Assembly: GCA_023251935.1 (NCBI GenBank)
Contig: JAHEXV010000008.1
Location: 1-54,762 of the forward strand
Length of the DNA stretch: 54,762 nt
Reading direction: 5' to 3'
Source: a bacterium
Lineage (GTDB): Bacteria > Actinomycetota > Thermoleophilia > Solirubrobacterales > 70-9
This document shows, piece by piece, positions 17,398-24,907 of the stretch. The first letter of the stretch is position 1. Every line of letters begins with the position of its first letter. The position numbers and the translations under genes are program-made. The notes under the pieces were generated by a model. That model made no database searches. It was not told the DNA's origin and saw nothing but the letters and a program-made list of their open reading frames with translations.

Positions 17398-18513
17398 ATG
17401 CCGACGAGTAGAGCGAGACGAACCGGGATCGGACTGGCGGCAGCGGCCCTGGTGGCCGCGAGCCTCACCTGGGCACGGGGCGCGGACGCCGCCACCTGGG
17501 TGATCAAGGGCCGCGGGTTCGGCCACGGGGTCGGGATGAGCCAGTACGGCGCCTACGGCCTGGCTCGCCACGGGCACGGCTATCGCTCGATCCTCTCCCA
17601 CTACTACAAGCACACCCGGGTGGGGCGGGCCTCCGGACGACCGATCAGGGTGCTGCTGGCCTCCGGGACGAGCTCGGTCGGCTTCAAGCGGGCCGAAAGG
17701 GCGTGCGGCAAGCGCCTGAGGCGCCGCCACCGTTACCGATTCAGGCGCTCGCGGTCGGGGGTGACGCTGCGCGGCTCCGGCGGCCGCAAGCTGGCCGCGT
17801 GCGGCCGGGCTGCGACGGCGACCGGCAAGGGCACGATCCGGATCCGGGGCAAGGGCTCCTATAGGGGCAAGCTGCGGGTCCAGGCATCCGGCCGCGGCCT
17901 GGTGGTCACCAACGTGGTCGGCGTCGACCGCTACGCGATGGGGGTGGTGGCCAACGAGATGCCCCCGTCGTGGTCCCAGCCGGCGCTCCGTGCCCAGGCG
18001 GTGGCGGCGCGCTCCTTCGGGCTCGCGAACAGCGGCGGCGGGTCCTTCGACGTCTACGACGACACCCGCAGCCAGGTGTACGGGGGCAAGGGCTCGGAAA
18101 CCCGGTCGACCAACAGGGCGTGCAAGCACACGAAGCGCCAGGTGGTCCGCTACCGCAGGCAAATCGCCACCACCTATTACTCCTCGAGCTCCGGCGGTCG
18201 GACCGAGGCGATCCAGTTCGCCTTCCCCGGCGCCAGCCCGGTCCCCTACCTGAAGAGCGTCAACGATCCCTACGACGGCATCTCACCGGACCATTCGTGG
18301 CGGGTCCGCTACTCGCAGGGCGAGATCGAGTCGCGGCTCGCGGGGCTGTTCTCGGGCAGGCTCCGCAAGGTCAAGGTGCTGAAGCGCGGCGATTCGCCGC
18401 GGATAGTCCGGGCGCGAGTGGTCGGCTCGCGCGGCGGCTCGAAGACCACCGGCCCGGATCTCCAGGGCAGGCTTGGCCTGAAGAGCACCTGGGCCCGCTT
18501 CCACAAGCGGTGA
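17398..18513 (+). CDS. Secreted SpoIID/LytB-domain protein
   Basis: Exported protein of 371 residues. ATG at 17398 gives a basic N-terminus and a hydrophobic segment (GIGLAAAALVAASLTWARGA). Two GxGxGHGVGMSQYGAYG-type features mark the SpoIID family (here RGFGHGVGMSQYGAYGLA), and the core block GVDRYAMGVVANEMPPSW with LRAQAVAARSF contains the Glu that acts in lytic transglycosylation in SpoIID. The middle is very basic, which may bind wall polymers. In endospore formers SpoIID trims peptidoglycan; in non-sporulating actinobacteria relatives act on the wall in an unclear way. An upstream ATG at 17347 in frame is possible but less suited. Confidence 0.85.
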   Translation: MPTSRARRTGIGLAAAALVAASLTWARGADAATWVIKGRGFGHGVGMSQYGAYGLARHGHGYRSILSHYYKHTRVGRASGRPIRVLLASGTSSVGFKRAERACGKRLRRRHRYRFRRSRSGVTLRGSGGRKLAACGRAATATGKGTIRIRGKGSYRGKLRVQASGRGLVVTNVVGVDRYAMGVVANEMPPSWSQPALRAQAVAARSFGLANSGGGSFDVYDDTRSQVYGGKGSETRSTNRACKHTKRQVVRYRRQIATTYYSSSSGGRTEAIQFAFPGASPVPYLKSVNDPYDGISPDHSWRVRYSQGEIESRLAGLFSGRLRKVKVLKRGDSPRIVRARVVGSRGGSKTTGPDLQGRLGLKSTWARFHKR

Positions 18514-18517
18514 CCGC

Positions 18518-19507
18518 TCAGCCGTCCGGGTAGGGCTGGACCGGAATGCCGTGGTCCGTGGGGCGCATGCCGATCTCGTAGGCGGCGGCCCTGGCGAGCT
18601 CCAGCCGCCTGGGCTCGCGGCCGCGCTGCTCGATCTCCAGCGCCAGATCGGAGATCGAGCAGTTCAGGGTGTTGTGCTCGGGCCCCTTGGGGTCGGCGTA
18701 CACCCAGGCGACGAAGTTGCGGGGCTCGGACGAGACGCGACCTTTGAGCTTCACGTCCTTGCCCGAGATCTGAAAGCGGCAGCTGGTCGGCTGCTCGTCG
18801 AGCCTGGTCGAAAAGACGCGGTCGAAGCCGCCCAAGCGGTGCTCGACCCCGTCGATTCTGAGCATCCCGTTGGCGACCCACGGGGTGGTCAGCGGCCCGA
18901 TCTTGATCCGGCCCGCGGCCAGATCGACGTAGCTCCCCTCCTCGCCGCCGAGGTCGGCGCCCTGGATCCAGACCCAGCGCTCGGCGTGCTCCGCGCCCCA
19001 GTTGTGGCCGATCATCCCGGGCCAGCCCTCGACCTCGATCCGCTCCCCGCCGACCGTCACCGCGCCGTCGAATCGGGCCGTCGGGTAGGGGGTGAGGAAC
19101 TTGGTCCGCGGCAGGGCGGCGTCGTAGAGCCGCTCGTACGGGAGGTGGTGAAAGGGGGGGGCGGGATCGTCGAAGCCGAGCTCCCAGCTCGCCTCGAGCT
19201 CGTCGGTCTCGATCCGCCCGACGGCGTGGCTCGGCTCCAGCGTCGCGCCGTCGACCCGGATGTAGGCGCCCTCGGGCGCCGAGAGCTCGTCGGCGCCGAA
19301 GCTCGCCTTGGTCGCCCGCGGGGCCGGCGCGTCGGCGTCGAAGAGGACGAACCAGATCGCCGCCGTCGGGCTCTCACCCGGTCGCTTGTGGACCGTGTGC
19401 CGGATCCAGATCCCCCGGCCGCCGGCCGGATGGGTCGCCTTGATGTAGAAGCTCTCGTAATGGCCGGCGCCGGGCTCGACGCCGGGAAAGCGCGCCTTGG
19501 TTCGCAC
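18518..19507 (-). CDS. Lipocalin-like protein of the CrtC/AttH/tocopherol cyclase type
   Basis: A cytoplasmic protein of 329 residues without signal peptide. It shows the double-barrel pattern of the AttH/CrtC (hydroxyneurosporene synthase) superfamily: N-terminal GHYESFYIKATHP and a GIWIRHTVHKRP strand, a central IEVEGWPGMIGHNWGAEHAE with the conserved HNWG, followed by WVWIQGADL, and a C-terminal barrel. Members bind hydrophobic ligands or hydrate carotenoids or cyclise tocopherols. No carotenoid genes are nearby, so the ligand is not assigned. The end lies 5 bases from the convergent SpoIID stop; YchF lies upstream on the same strand only after 30 bases in the opposite sense of reading, so co-transcription with ychF (ychF second) is possible. 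Confidence 0.7.
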   Translation of the reverse strand: MRTKARFPGVEPGAGHYESFYIKATHPAGGRGIWIRHTVHKRPGESPTAAIWFVLFDADAPAPRATKASFGADELSAPEGAYIRVDGATLEPSHAVGRIETDELEASWELGFDDPAPPFHHLPYERLYDAALPRTKFLTPYPTARFDGAVTVGGERIEVEGWPGMIGHNWGAEHAERWVWIQGADLGGEEGSYVDLAAGRIKIGPLTTPWVANGMLRIDGVEHRLGGFDRVFSTRLDEQPTSCRFQISGKDVKLKGRVSSEPRNFVAWVYADPKGPEHNTLNCSISDLALEIEQRGREPRRLELARAAAYEIGMRPTDHGIPVQPYPDG

Positions 19508-19536
19508 GTGGGGAATCTATCCGGCGGGCCGAGGCT

Positions 19537-20607
19537 TCAGTGGCGGATCGTGATCACGTCGCCGTCGCCGACCACGTAGTCGCGCCCCTCGGTGCGAATC
19601 AGGCCCCGTTCGCGCGCCTCCGGGTAGCTCCCCGCGTCGACGAGCTGCCGCCAGTCGATCACCTCGGCGCGGACGAACCCCGCCTGGATGTCGGTATGGA
19701 CCTTGCCGGCGGCATCCCAGGCCGTCGATCCCCGTCGCAGCGCCCGGGCCCGCGCCTCGCTGCCGCGGTGGGCGGTGAAGAAGGTGACCAGGTCGAGCAG
19801 CTCGTAGGCGGCGCGGATCAACCGCTCGAGCCCCGACTCGGCCAGGCCGAGCTCGGCGCGCATCTGAGTCGCCTCGTCGTCCGGCAGCTCGGCGAGCTCC
19901 GCCTCGATCCGCGCGCTGATCGCGATGCAGCTCGCCCCGCCGCCGGCGTGCTCGACCAGCTCCGGGGGTGCCCGGTCGATGCCCTCATCGACGTTGGCCA
20001 CGTACAGCACCGGCTTGGAGCTCAACGCCTGAAGGCGCGCCGGCGCGTCGGGCGCCAGCGCGGGCGGCGGGACGTCGCGAACCGGCCGCCCCTTCGCCAG
20101 CGCCTCGTTCACCCGCTCGAGCCACTCGAGCTCCGCGGCATCCCCCTTGCCGCCGGAGGCCGTCTGCTTTCGAACCCGGTCGGTGCGGCGCTCGGCCTGT
20201 TCGAGGTCGGCGAACAGGAGCTCGGCCTCGACCGCCTCGAGGTCGGCGGCGGGATCGGAGCGCCCGCCCGGATGGGGGACCCGCTCGTCCCCGTGCGCCC
20301 GGATCACGTGGCAGATCGCCTCGGTCTCCCTGATCGCGGCGAGGAAGCGGTTGCCGAGCCCCTCGCCAGTGGAAGCGCCTCGGACCAGGCCCGCGATGTC
20401 GTGGAACTCGATCGTCTCGGGGAGCGCGGGACTCGCCCCGGCCGCCTCGGCCACCCGCTGCAGGCGCTCGTCCGGCACCTCGACGATCGCGACGTTGGGA
20501 TCGACGGTCGTGAACGGGTAGGCGGCCGTCTCCGCGCCGGCGCGGGTCAGCGCGTTGAACAGCGTCGTCTTGCCGGCGTTCGGCAGCCCGACGATCCCGA
20601 TCTTCAC
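19537..20607 (-). CDS. ychF: Ribosome-binding ATPase YchF (Obg family)
   Basis: A conserved P-loop protein that binds ribosomes and, unlike other Obg-family members, prefers ATP. The 356 residues show Walker A GLPNAGKTTLFNALT at 7-21, the switch region AAYPFTTVDPNVAIVEVPD, the DIAGLV block, and NVDE in place of the NKxD guanine motif, which explains ATP preference. A coiled-coil insertion follows, then a TGS-type C-terminus with FFTAHRGSEARA, a GKVHTDIQAGFVRAEV segment and the final VVGDGDVITIRH. ATG at 20607 gives the standard N-terminus MKIGIVGLPN. It lies between the PAP2 gene and the lipocalin-like gene on the same strand. Confidence 0.96.
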   Translation of the reverse strand: MKIGIVGLPNAGKTTLFNALTRAGAETAAYPFTTVDPNVAIVEVPDERLQRVAEAAGASPALPETIEFHDIAGLVRGASTGEGLGNRFLAAIRETEAICHVIRAHGDERVPHPGGRSDPAADLEAVEAELLFADLEQAERRTDRVRKQTASGGKGDAAELEWLERVNEALAKGRPVRDVPPPALAPDAPARLQALSSKPVLYVANVDEGIDRAPPELVEHAGGGASCIAISARIEAELAELPDDEATQMRAELGLAESGLERLIRAAYELLDLVTFFTAHRGSEARARALRRGSTAWDAAGKVHTDIQAGFVRAEVIDWRQLVDAGSYPEARERGLIRTEGRDYVVGDGDVITIRH

Positions 20608-20637
20608 CGGCGGCGCCTCACGTCGCGGACCCTGCCA

Positions 20638-21294
20638 CTAATCCCGGCCGAGCGGCTCGGGGCCCGGCGAGGCCTGCGGCGCCGCGGGGGAGCGCCCGTC
20701 GCCCCCGGCGGCGCCCGCCGCGGGCGGCTGCGAGGACCGAGCCGCGTCGGCGACCAGGTCGATGAGGCGATTCCCGGGGTCCCCCGGGCGCACCCCCGGC
20801 CAGAGTCGCCCGATCAGCAGTCCGAGCGCCGCGCCGCCGAGCACATCGGACGGGTAGTGCATGCCGAGATAGGGCCGCGAGAGGCAGATCGCGCCGGCGA
20901 TCGCGTAGAGCGGCAACCGGGCGCCGGGCGAGACTCGCCCCATCGCGGTCGCGGCCGCCAGCGACGAGGTCGCGTGCGCCGATGGGAACGAGAGCTCGCT
21001 CGGGGCGCCCGCGAGCGGCGGCAGGCGCCGGAGTCGGGGGCGTCGCCGTCGCACCGCAAGCTTGACCAGGTAGTTGAGGCCGACCGACGTCGGGGCCGCG
21101 GCGGCCGCGCGCAGCCAGCGCCCGCGACGGGCGCCGTCGCCGGCGGCGGCCGCCACTCCGAGCGCCACCCAGATCGCCCCCCATTCGCCCGCCATCCCGA
21201 CGGCCTTGACCGCGGTCTCGGCCTCTGGCGAGTGGTAGCGCGTGCGCATGGCGCGCAGCACCCGCCGGTCGAGCCGCTCCAGTCGCTTCCGCAT
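20638..21294 (-). CDS. PAP2-family membrane phosphatase
   Basis: Likely dephosphorylates a lipid phosphate or pyrophosphate at the membrane. All three phosphatase motifs of the family are visible: KLAVRRRRPR, SFPSAHATSS and SRPYLGMHYPSDVLGG, with the catalytic His in the second and third. Four or five hydrophobic helices surround them. ATG at 21294 (MRKRLERLDRRV) is chosen because it avoids overlap with the divergent BtrH-like gene at 21330 and matches the usual N-terminus; a GTG-type start farther upstream is open. A Pro/Ala-rich tail of about 40 residues is not conserved. It sits 30 bases before ychF and may be co-transcribed. Confidence 0.85.
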   Translation of the reverse strand: MRKRLERLDRRVLRAMRTRYHSPEAETAVKAVGMAGEWGAIWVALGVAAAAGDGARRGRWLRAAAAAPTSVGLNYLVKLAVRRRRPRLRRLPPLAGAPSELSFPSAHATSSLAAATAMGRVSPGARLPLYAIAGAICLSRPYLGMHYPSDVLGGAALGLLIGRLWPGVRPGDPGNRLIDLVADAARSSQPPAAGAAGGDGRSPAAPQASPGPEPLGRD

Positions 21295-21329
21295 CGCGCG
21301 CAGGATACGGCGGCGGGGATTCCGGGAGA

Positions 21330-22343
21330 ATGCCACGCATGGAGACGGTCGCCGCACCGCGGATGGTCCCCGGTTACCGACACCGGCCTGGAAACCACTG
21401 CGGATCGACCGCCCTTCGCAACCTGCTGGCCCACCACGGAGTCGAGATCTCCGAGGAGATGGCGCTCGGGCTCGGCGCCGGCGTCAGCTTCTACTACGTT
21501 GCGATCGACGGTCAGTCGCCGTCGAGGTTCACCAACGGGCGAGTCGGACGGCTGGAGGAGCAGTTCGTGGAGCTGACCGGCTCGCCGATCCGCCTCGAAA
21601 CGTTCGAGGATCCCGAGGCCTCCTGGGAGGCGGCGCGGGCGGCGGTCGACGCGGGTCGCTCCGCGATCCTGCTCACCGACCTCTACTACCTCGACCACTA
21701 CGGGAGCTCGGCCCGCTTCCCCGGTCACGCGGTGGTGCTGGCCGGCTATGACGCGGAGGTCGCCTACCTGTCGGACACCGCATTCGAGGAGCTGCAGACG
21801 ACCCGGCTCGAGAACCTCGCCCGCGCCCGGCACGGCAACCACCCGGTGTTCCGCCTCGAGGGCCACATGCTGACGGTCGCGGACGGGGCGGAGATCGGGG
21901 ACGTCGGCGAGGCCTCGGGTCGCGCGATCGAGCGAAACGCCCGGCAGATGATCGACCCGCCGCTGGGCGAGTACGAGGGGCTTCCCGCTCTCCGCCGCTT
22001 CGCCGCCGAGGTGGGCGAGTGGCCACAGCAGCTCGAGGATTGGCAGTGGTGCGCCCGCTTCTGCTACCAGGTGATCGAGCGCCGGGGGACCGGAGGCGGC
22101 AACTTCAGGCTCATGTACTCGCGCTTCCTCGCCGAGGTCGGCCACGAGCAGGCGGGCCTCGCCGCGCAGACGGCCGACGGCTGGACCTCGCTGGCGGAGG
22201 CGTTGCTCGAGGCGAGCGAGTGCGATCAGCCCGCTCCGCGGCTGTGGTCCCGGGTCGGCGCCGAGGCGGCCGCGGTCCTCGAGGCCGAGGAACGCCTCTG
22301 GCCGGCGCTAGCCGGCCAGACCGAGGTGAAGCCGGCGGGCTAG
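21330..22343 (+). CDS. BtrH-like protein (BtrH_N plus DUF4872 type)
   Basis: A 337-residue soluble protein of the butirosin BtrH type, whose founder moves an acyl group from a carrier protein to an aminoglycoside. The N-terminal half has the papain-like core: GNHCGSTALRNLLAHHG with the likely nucleophilic Cys near residue 24, a FPGHAVVLAGYD segment with the likely His, and an AYLSDTAF block with an Asp. The C-terminal half is helical, as in DUF4872. No carrier protein or aminoglycoside genes are nearby, so the substrate is unknown; proteolytic or amide-forming activity is equally possible. The stop shares CTAG with the convergent cupin gene. Confidence 0.72.
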   Translation: MPRMETVAAPRMVPGYRHRPGNHCGSTALRNLLAHHGVEISEEMALGLGAGVSFYYVAIDGQSPSRFTNGRVGRLEEQFVELTGSPIRLETFEDPEASWEAARAAVDAGRSAILLTDLYYLDHYGSSARFPGHAVVLAGYDAEVAYLSDTAFEELQTTRLENLARARHGNHPVFRLEGHMLTVADGAEIGDVGEASGRAIERNARQMIDPPLGEYEGLPALRRFAAEVGEWPQQLEDWQWCARFCYQVIERRGTGGGNFRLMYSRFLAEVGHEQAGLAAQTADGWTSLAEALLEASECDQPAPRLWSRVGAEAAAVLEAEERLWPALAGQTEVKPAG

Positions 22344-22741
22344 CTCTGGGCCTGCGCGACCGGGTCGGGAGAGCCGAGCTCGGTGACCTCCGGCGCCTCG
22401 TAGGCCTTGCCCGGGACGCCGCCGATCACCAGCACTCGAATCCCGTCGTCGCCCGGCCAGAGCTTGCGCGACGTCCCCGAGCTGACCCGGACCATGGTCT
22501 CGGGGTCGATCGGATGTCGCTCGCCGTCGATCTCGAACTCTCCCGAGCCCTTCAGCGCGATGTAGACCTCCTCCTGGCCATCCTCGGCGTGGTCGTGCTC
22601 GGGGTACTGTTCCGCGTTCGGCGGCATGTCGATCACCTGCAAGCCGAACGACCCGATGCCGAGCTCGGCACGGGCGCGCTTGAACGCTCCGGCGTAGATC
22701 GCCTCCATCTCGTCGATCCTCTTCACCGCGTAATCGGCCAT
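22340..22741 (-). CDS. Cupin-domain protein under probable TetR control
   Basis: A single cupin domain of 133 residues. The first motif reads PEHDHAEDGQEEVYIALKG, with the two His and the Glu expected for metal binding, and the second region lies around FEIDGERHPIDPETMVRV. The start ATG at 22741 begins MADYAVKRIDEM; the open frame continues upstream across the operator but lacks a fitting start. It diverges from a TetR-family gene, and the palindrome at 22795-22810 lies 53 bases upstream, so it is the likely target of that regulator. Substrate unknown. Confidence 0.8.
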   Translation of the reverse strand: MADYAVKRIDEMEAIYAGAFKRARAELGIGSFGLQVIDMPPNAEQYPEHDHAEDGQEEVYIALKGSGEFEIDGERHPIDPETMVRVSSGTSRKLWPGDDGIRVLVIGGVPGKAYEAPEVTELGSPDPVAQAQS

Positions 22742-22794
22742 CTGAAGTCTCCAGTTCGTGTCGCGTGACGGGGATGAGGCGCGATGAGCATAAC

Positions 22795-22810
22795 GCACGA
22801 ACGTTCGTGC
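22795..22810. promoter_or_regulatory. Perfect 16-bp palindrome, likely TetR operator
   Basis: GCACGAACGTTCGTGC is its own reverse complement and lies between the divergent cupin (start 22741) and TetR (start 22836) genes, 25 bases before the latter. Size and position fit an operator for autoregulation and control of the cupin gene. Confidence 0.7.
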
Positions 22811-22835
22811 TGCGACGCGGCTATGATCTCGTTCG

Positions 22836-23441
22836 ATGGCGACCGCGACGCGTGACTCCCGCACGACCGTCGGGACCCGGGACGCGATCCTCCACCGAGC
22901 GGTCGACCTGGCGTCGACTCAGGGTCTCGAGGGGTTGACGATCGGCCGCCTGGCGGGCGAGCTCGAGATGAGCAAGAGCGGCCTCTTCGGGCACTTCGGC
23001 TCCAAGCAGGAGCTGCAGCTCGCGACCATCGACGCCGCCGAGCGTCGCTTCGTGCAAGCCGTGGTCGAGCCGACCCTGGGAGAGCCGGAGGGGGCGCCGC
23101 GGCTGCGGGCGCTCTGCGACCGCTTCCTCGTCTATCTGGAGGGGCGCGTGTTCCCGGGCGGGTGCTTCTGGGCTGCTACCGCCGCCGAATTCGACGGGCG
23201 TCCGGGGCCGGTCAGGGATCGGGTCCGAGAGGGCATCGGCGCCTGGCTCGCCGCCCTCGAGCGCCAGGCGGAGCTCGCCGGCGCCGCGGACCCCGCGCAG
23301 CTCGCCTTCGAGCTCCAAGCGCTCGCCCAGGGAGCGAATTCGTCGTACCAGCTGTTCGGCGACCGACGCGCCTTCGACCAGGCTCGGCGGGCGATCGAGC
23401 CCCTGCTTCCCGCGGCTCAGGCGCGAAAGCGCGCGAAGTAG
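22836..23441 (+). CDS. TetR-family transcriptional regulator
   Basis: A 201-residue repressor. The N-terminal HTH spans about residues 14-60 (TRDAILHRAVDLASTQGLEG, then LTIGRLAGELEMSKSGLFGHFGSK-type sequence, given here by its GRLAGELEMSKSGLFGHF core). The C-terminal part (GCFWAATAAEFDGRPGPVRD) matches the TetR_C group found in many actinobacterial and proteobacterial regulators. It diverges from the cupin gene with a palindromic operator between them. Its 3' end overlaps the convergent methyltransferase gene by 25 bases. The inducer is unknown. Confidence 0.9.
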   Translation: MATATRDSRTTVGTRDAILHRAVDLASTQGLEGLTIGRLAGELEMSKSGLFGHFGSKQELQLATIDAAERRFVQAVVEPTLGEPEGAPRLRALCDRFLVYLEGRVFPGGCFWAATAAEFDGRPGPVRDRVREGIGAWLAALERQAELAGAADPAQLAFELQALAQGANSSYQLFGDRRAFDQARRAIEPLLPAAQARKRAK

Positions 23442-24064
23442 CCCACCTTCGGTCCGGTCCGCTGCTCGAAGGCAAGCCCCGCGGCCTCGGCTCGCCGCTG
23501 AAGCGATCTGAGGGTGACGTAGTGGGGGTCGCCCAGCAGCTCGCCGACCACCAGGCGCCCCCCGGGTCGGAGCACCCGGGCCAGCTCCAGAAGGGCGGCT
23601 CCGGGGTCGGGGATCTCACCCAGCACCGTGATCAGGACGGCCGCGTCGAATGTGTCGTCGTCGTAGGGGAGTTGACGGGCGTCACCCCGTGTGGCGCTGA
23701 CGTTCCAGAGACCCCGCTCGCGGGCGCGGCGGATCGTGTGGTCGAGCATCTCCTGCTGGATGTCGAACACCTCGACCGTGCCGTCGGCACCGAGCCGCTC
23801 GGCGAGCCCCGGGGTGTAGTACCCGGTGCCCGGGCCGACCTCGAGTACCCGCTCTCCGGGATCGAGGTCGAGGATCTCCGCCAGCCGGGCGCGGGTGATC
23901 AGCGGATGCGGCGCCTCGACCCAGAACCGCTGGCTGTACGGACATGCGGAGGGGTTCCTGCGCCACCAAAGCGCCACCGCCCCGACCACTCCAGCCGCCA
24001 TAAGAAACAGCCGGCCCGGGCTAGCGACGAAGTCGCGGTTCACGCGCTTACAACCTGCCGCCAC
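23417..24064 (-). CDS. Membrane-anchored class I SAM methyltransferase
   Basis: A 215-residue protein with one N-terminal hydrophobic segment (RLFLMAAGVVGAVALWW) and then a Rossmann-type methyltransferase. The SAM-binding motif is VLEVGPGTGYYTPGLAERLG, with VEVFDIQQEMLDH as motif II and GDARQLPYDDDTFDAAVL as the acidic and post-motif region; the UbiE/Methyltransf_11 group is the closest by pattern. GTG at 24064 is the longest start, GTG at 24043 an alternative. The C-terminus overlaps the TetR gene on the other strand by 25 bases. Substrate unknown. A 26-base element shared with the ccmD gene lies in its 5' part. Confidence 0.8.
   Translation of the reverse strand: MAAGCKRVNRDFVASPGRLFLMAAGVVGAVALWWRRNPSACPYSQRFWVEAPHPLITRARLAEILDLDPGERVLEVGPGTGYYTPGLAERLGADGTVEVFDIQQEMLDHTIRRARERGLWNVSATRGDARQLPYDDDTFDAAVLITVLGEIPDPGAALLELARVLRPGGRLVVGELLGDPHYVTLRSLQRRAEAAGLAFEQRTGPKVGYFARFRA
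24014..24039. repeat. 26-base hairpin element, copy A
   Basis: Consists of the palindrome GCCCGGGC, then TAG and a hairpin CGAC-GAA-GTCG, then CGGT. The same element occurs at 35061-35086 with just two differences, which lie opposite each other in the hairpin stem (a C-G pair here, G-C there). Here it falls inside the methyltransferase coding sequence. Confidence 0.55.
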
Positions 24065-24175
24065 GTAACGAGCCCCAACCCGCCGCCCCCGGACGCGGGA
24101 GCAGATGGGAAATGACCGAGCCGCAGGCGAGGGCAGGGTATTCGGGCGGGAGCGGAGGAGGCGGCGGAGTAATTC

Positions 24176-24400
24176 TCACTCGCCTGAGAACCCGATCGTG
24201 TGCGGTGCGCCGGCGGTGCGCACGAAGACCACCTGGGCGAGGTCGAGCGACACCGAGCCATCCTCGGTCTCGAGGTCGTGCCAGCCCTGGGCGCGCTCCA
24301 CGGCCTGGCGCAGATCGGCGCGGGCCGCGTCGCTGACGCGAACGCTCATCACCTGCCCGCCGCCGAACCCGACCTCGACCCGCTTCATGTCCTCGGCCAT
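24176..24400 (-). CDS. Small DUF3107-like protein
   Basis: A 74-residue acidic protein. ATG at 24400 follows GAGGTAG and gives MAEDMKRVEVGFGGGQVMSV, a central helix DLRQAVERAQGW, then LDLAQVVFVRTAG and an end at GFSGE. The strand-helix-strand pattern and length resemble DUF3107 proteins of actinobacteria, which have no known function; the match is by pattern only. It is the last gene of the minus-strand series after methylmalonyl-CoA epimerase, with 22 bases between them, so co-transcription is likely. Confidence 0.65.
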   Translation of the reverse strand: MAEDMKRVEVGFGGGQVMSVRVSDAARADLRQAVERAQGWHDLETEDGSVSLDLAQVVFVRTAGAPHTIGFSGE

Positions 24401-24422
24401 CGCTACCTCCTCAGCGTCGGGA

Positions 24423-24839
24423 TCAATGATCAAGCTCCGCCGCCGGCTCGACGAGCTCGGTGAGGACGCCGGCGACGGCCTTCGGGTGCACGAAGGCGAC
24501 CCGGCTGCGCCGGATTCCGACTCGGGCCTCGGTGTCGATCAGCTCGACGCCCGCCTCCCTCAGCCCGGCCAGGGCCGCGTCGATGTCGTCGACCCGGTAG
24601 GCCACGTGGTGGAGTCCCTCGCCGCGCTTGGCGATGAACCGGCCGACCACCGTCTCGGGCCCGAGCGGGCGAAGCAGCTCGACGTGTGCATCGCCGATCC
24701 CGAGCAGAGCCGCCTCGACCCCCTGCGACTCGACCGTCTCGCGGTGCACCACGGGCATTCCGAAGGCGGCCCCGTACACGCCGGCCACCCGTTCGAGGTC
24801 CAGAACCGCGACCCCGACGTGATCGATCGTCTCGAACAT
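24423..24839 (-). CDS. mce: Methylmalonyl-CoA epimerase
   Basis: Interconverts (S)- and (R)-methylmalonyl-CoA in propionate metabolism. The 138-residue VOC protein has the expected layout: IDHVGVAVLDLERVAGVYGA with the first metal His near residue 7, an ESQGVEAALLGIGDAHVELL segment, GEGLHHVAYRVDDID with the second His, and a C-terminal FVHPKAVAGVLTELVE with the last ligand Glu. Length and motif order match Mce rather than general VOC proteins. Methylmalonyl-CoA mutase is not in the window. It follows the FtsH gene by 68 bases on the same strand. Confidence 0.88.
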   Translation of the reverse strand: MFETIDHVGVAVLDLERVAGVYGAAFGMPVVHRETVESQGVEAALLGIGDAHVELLRPLGPETVVGRFIAKRGEGLHHVAYRVDDIDAALAGLREAGVELIDTEARVGIRRSRVAFVHPKAVAGVLTELVEPAAELDH

Positions 24840-24907
24840 GCGGGCGCAAGACTAGAGGCTTGATGTGGGGCGGTGCCCGCGGCGGGCGAGAGGGCCGCCC
24901 GGGTCCG

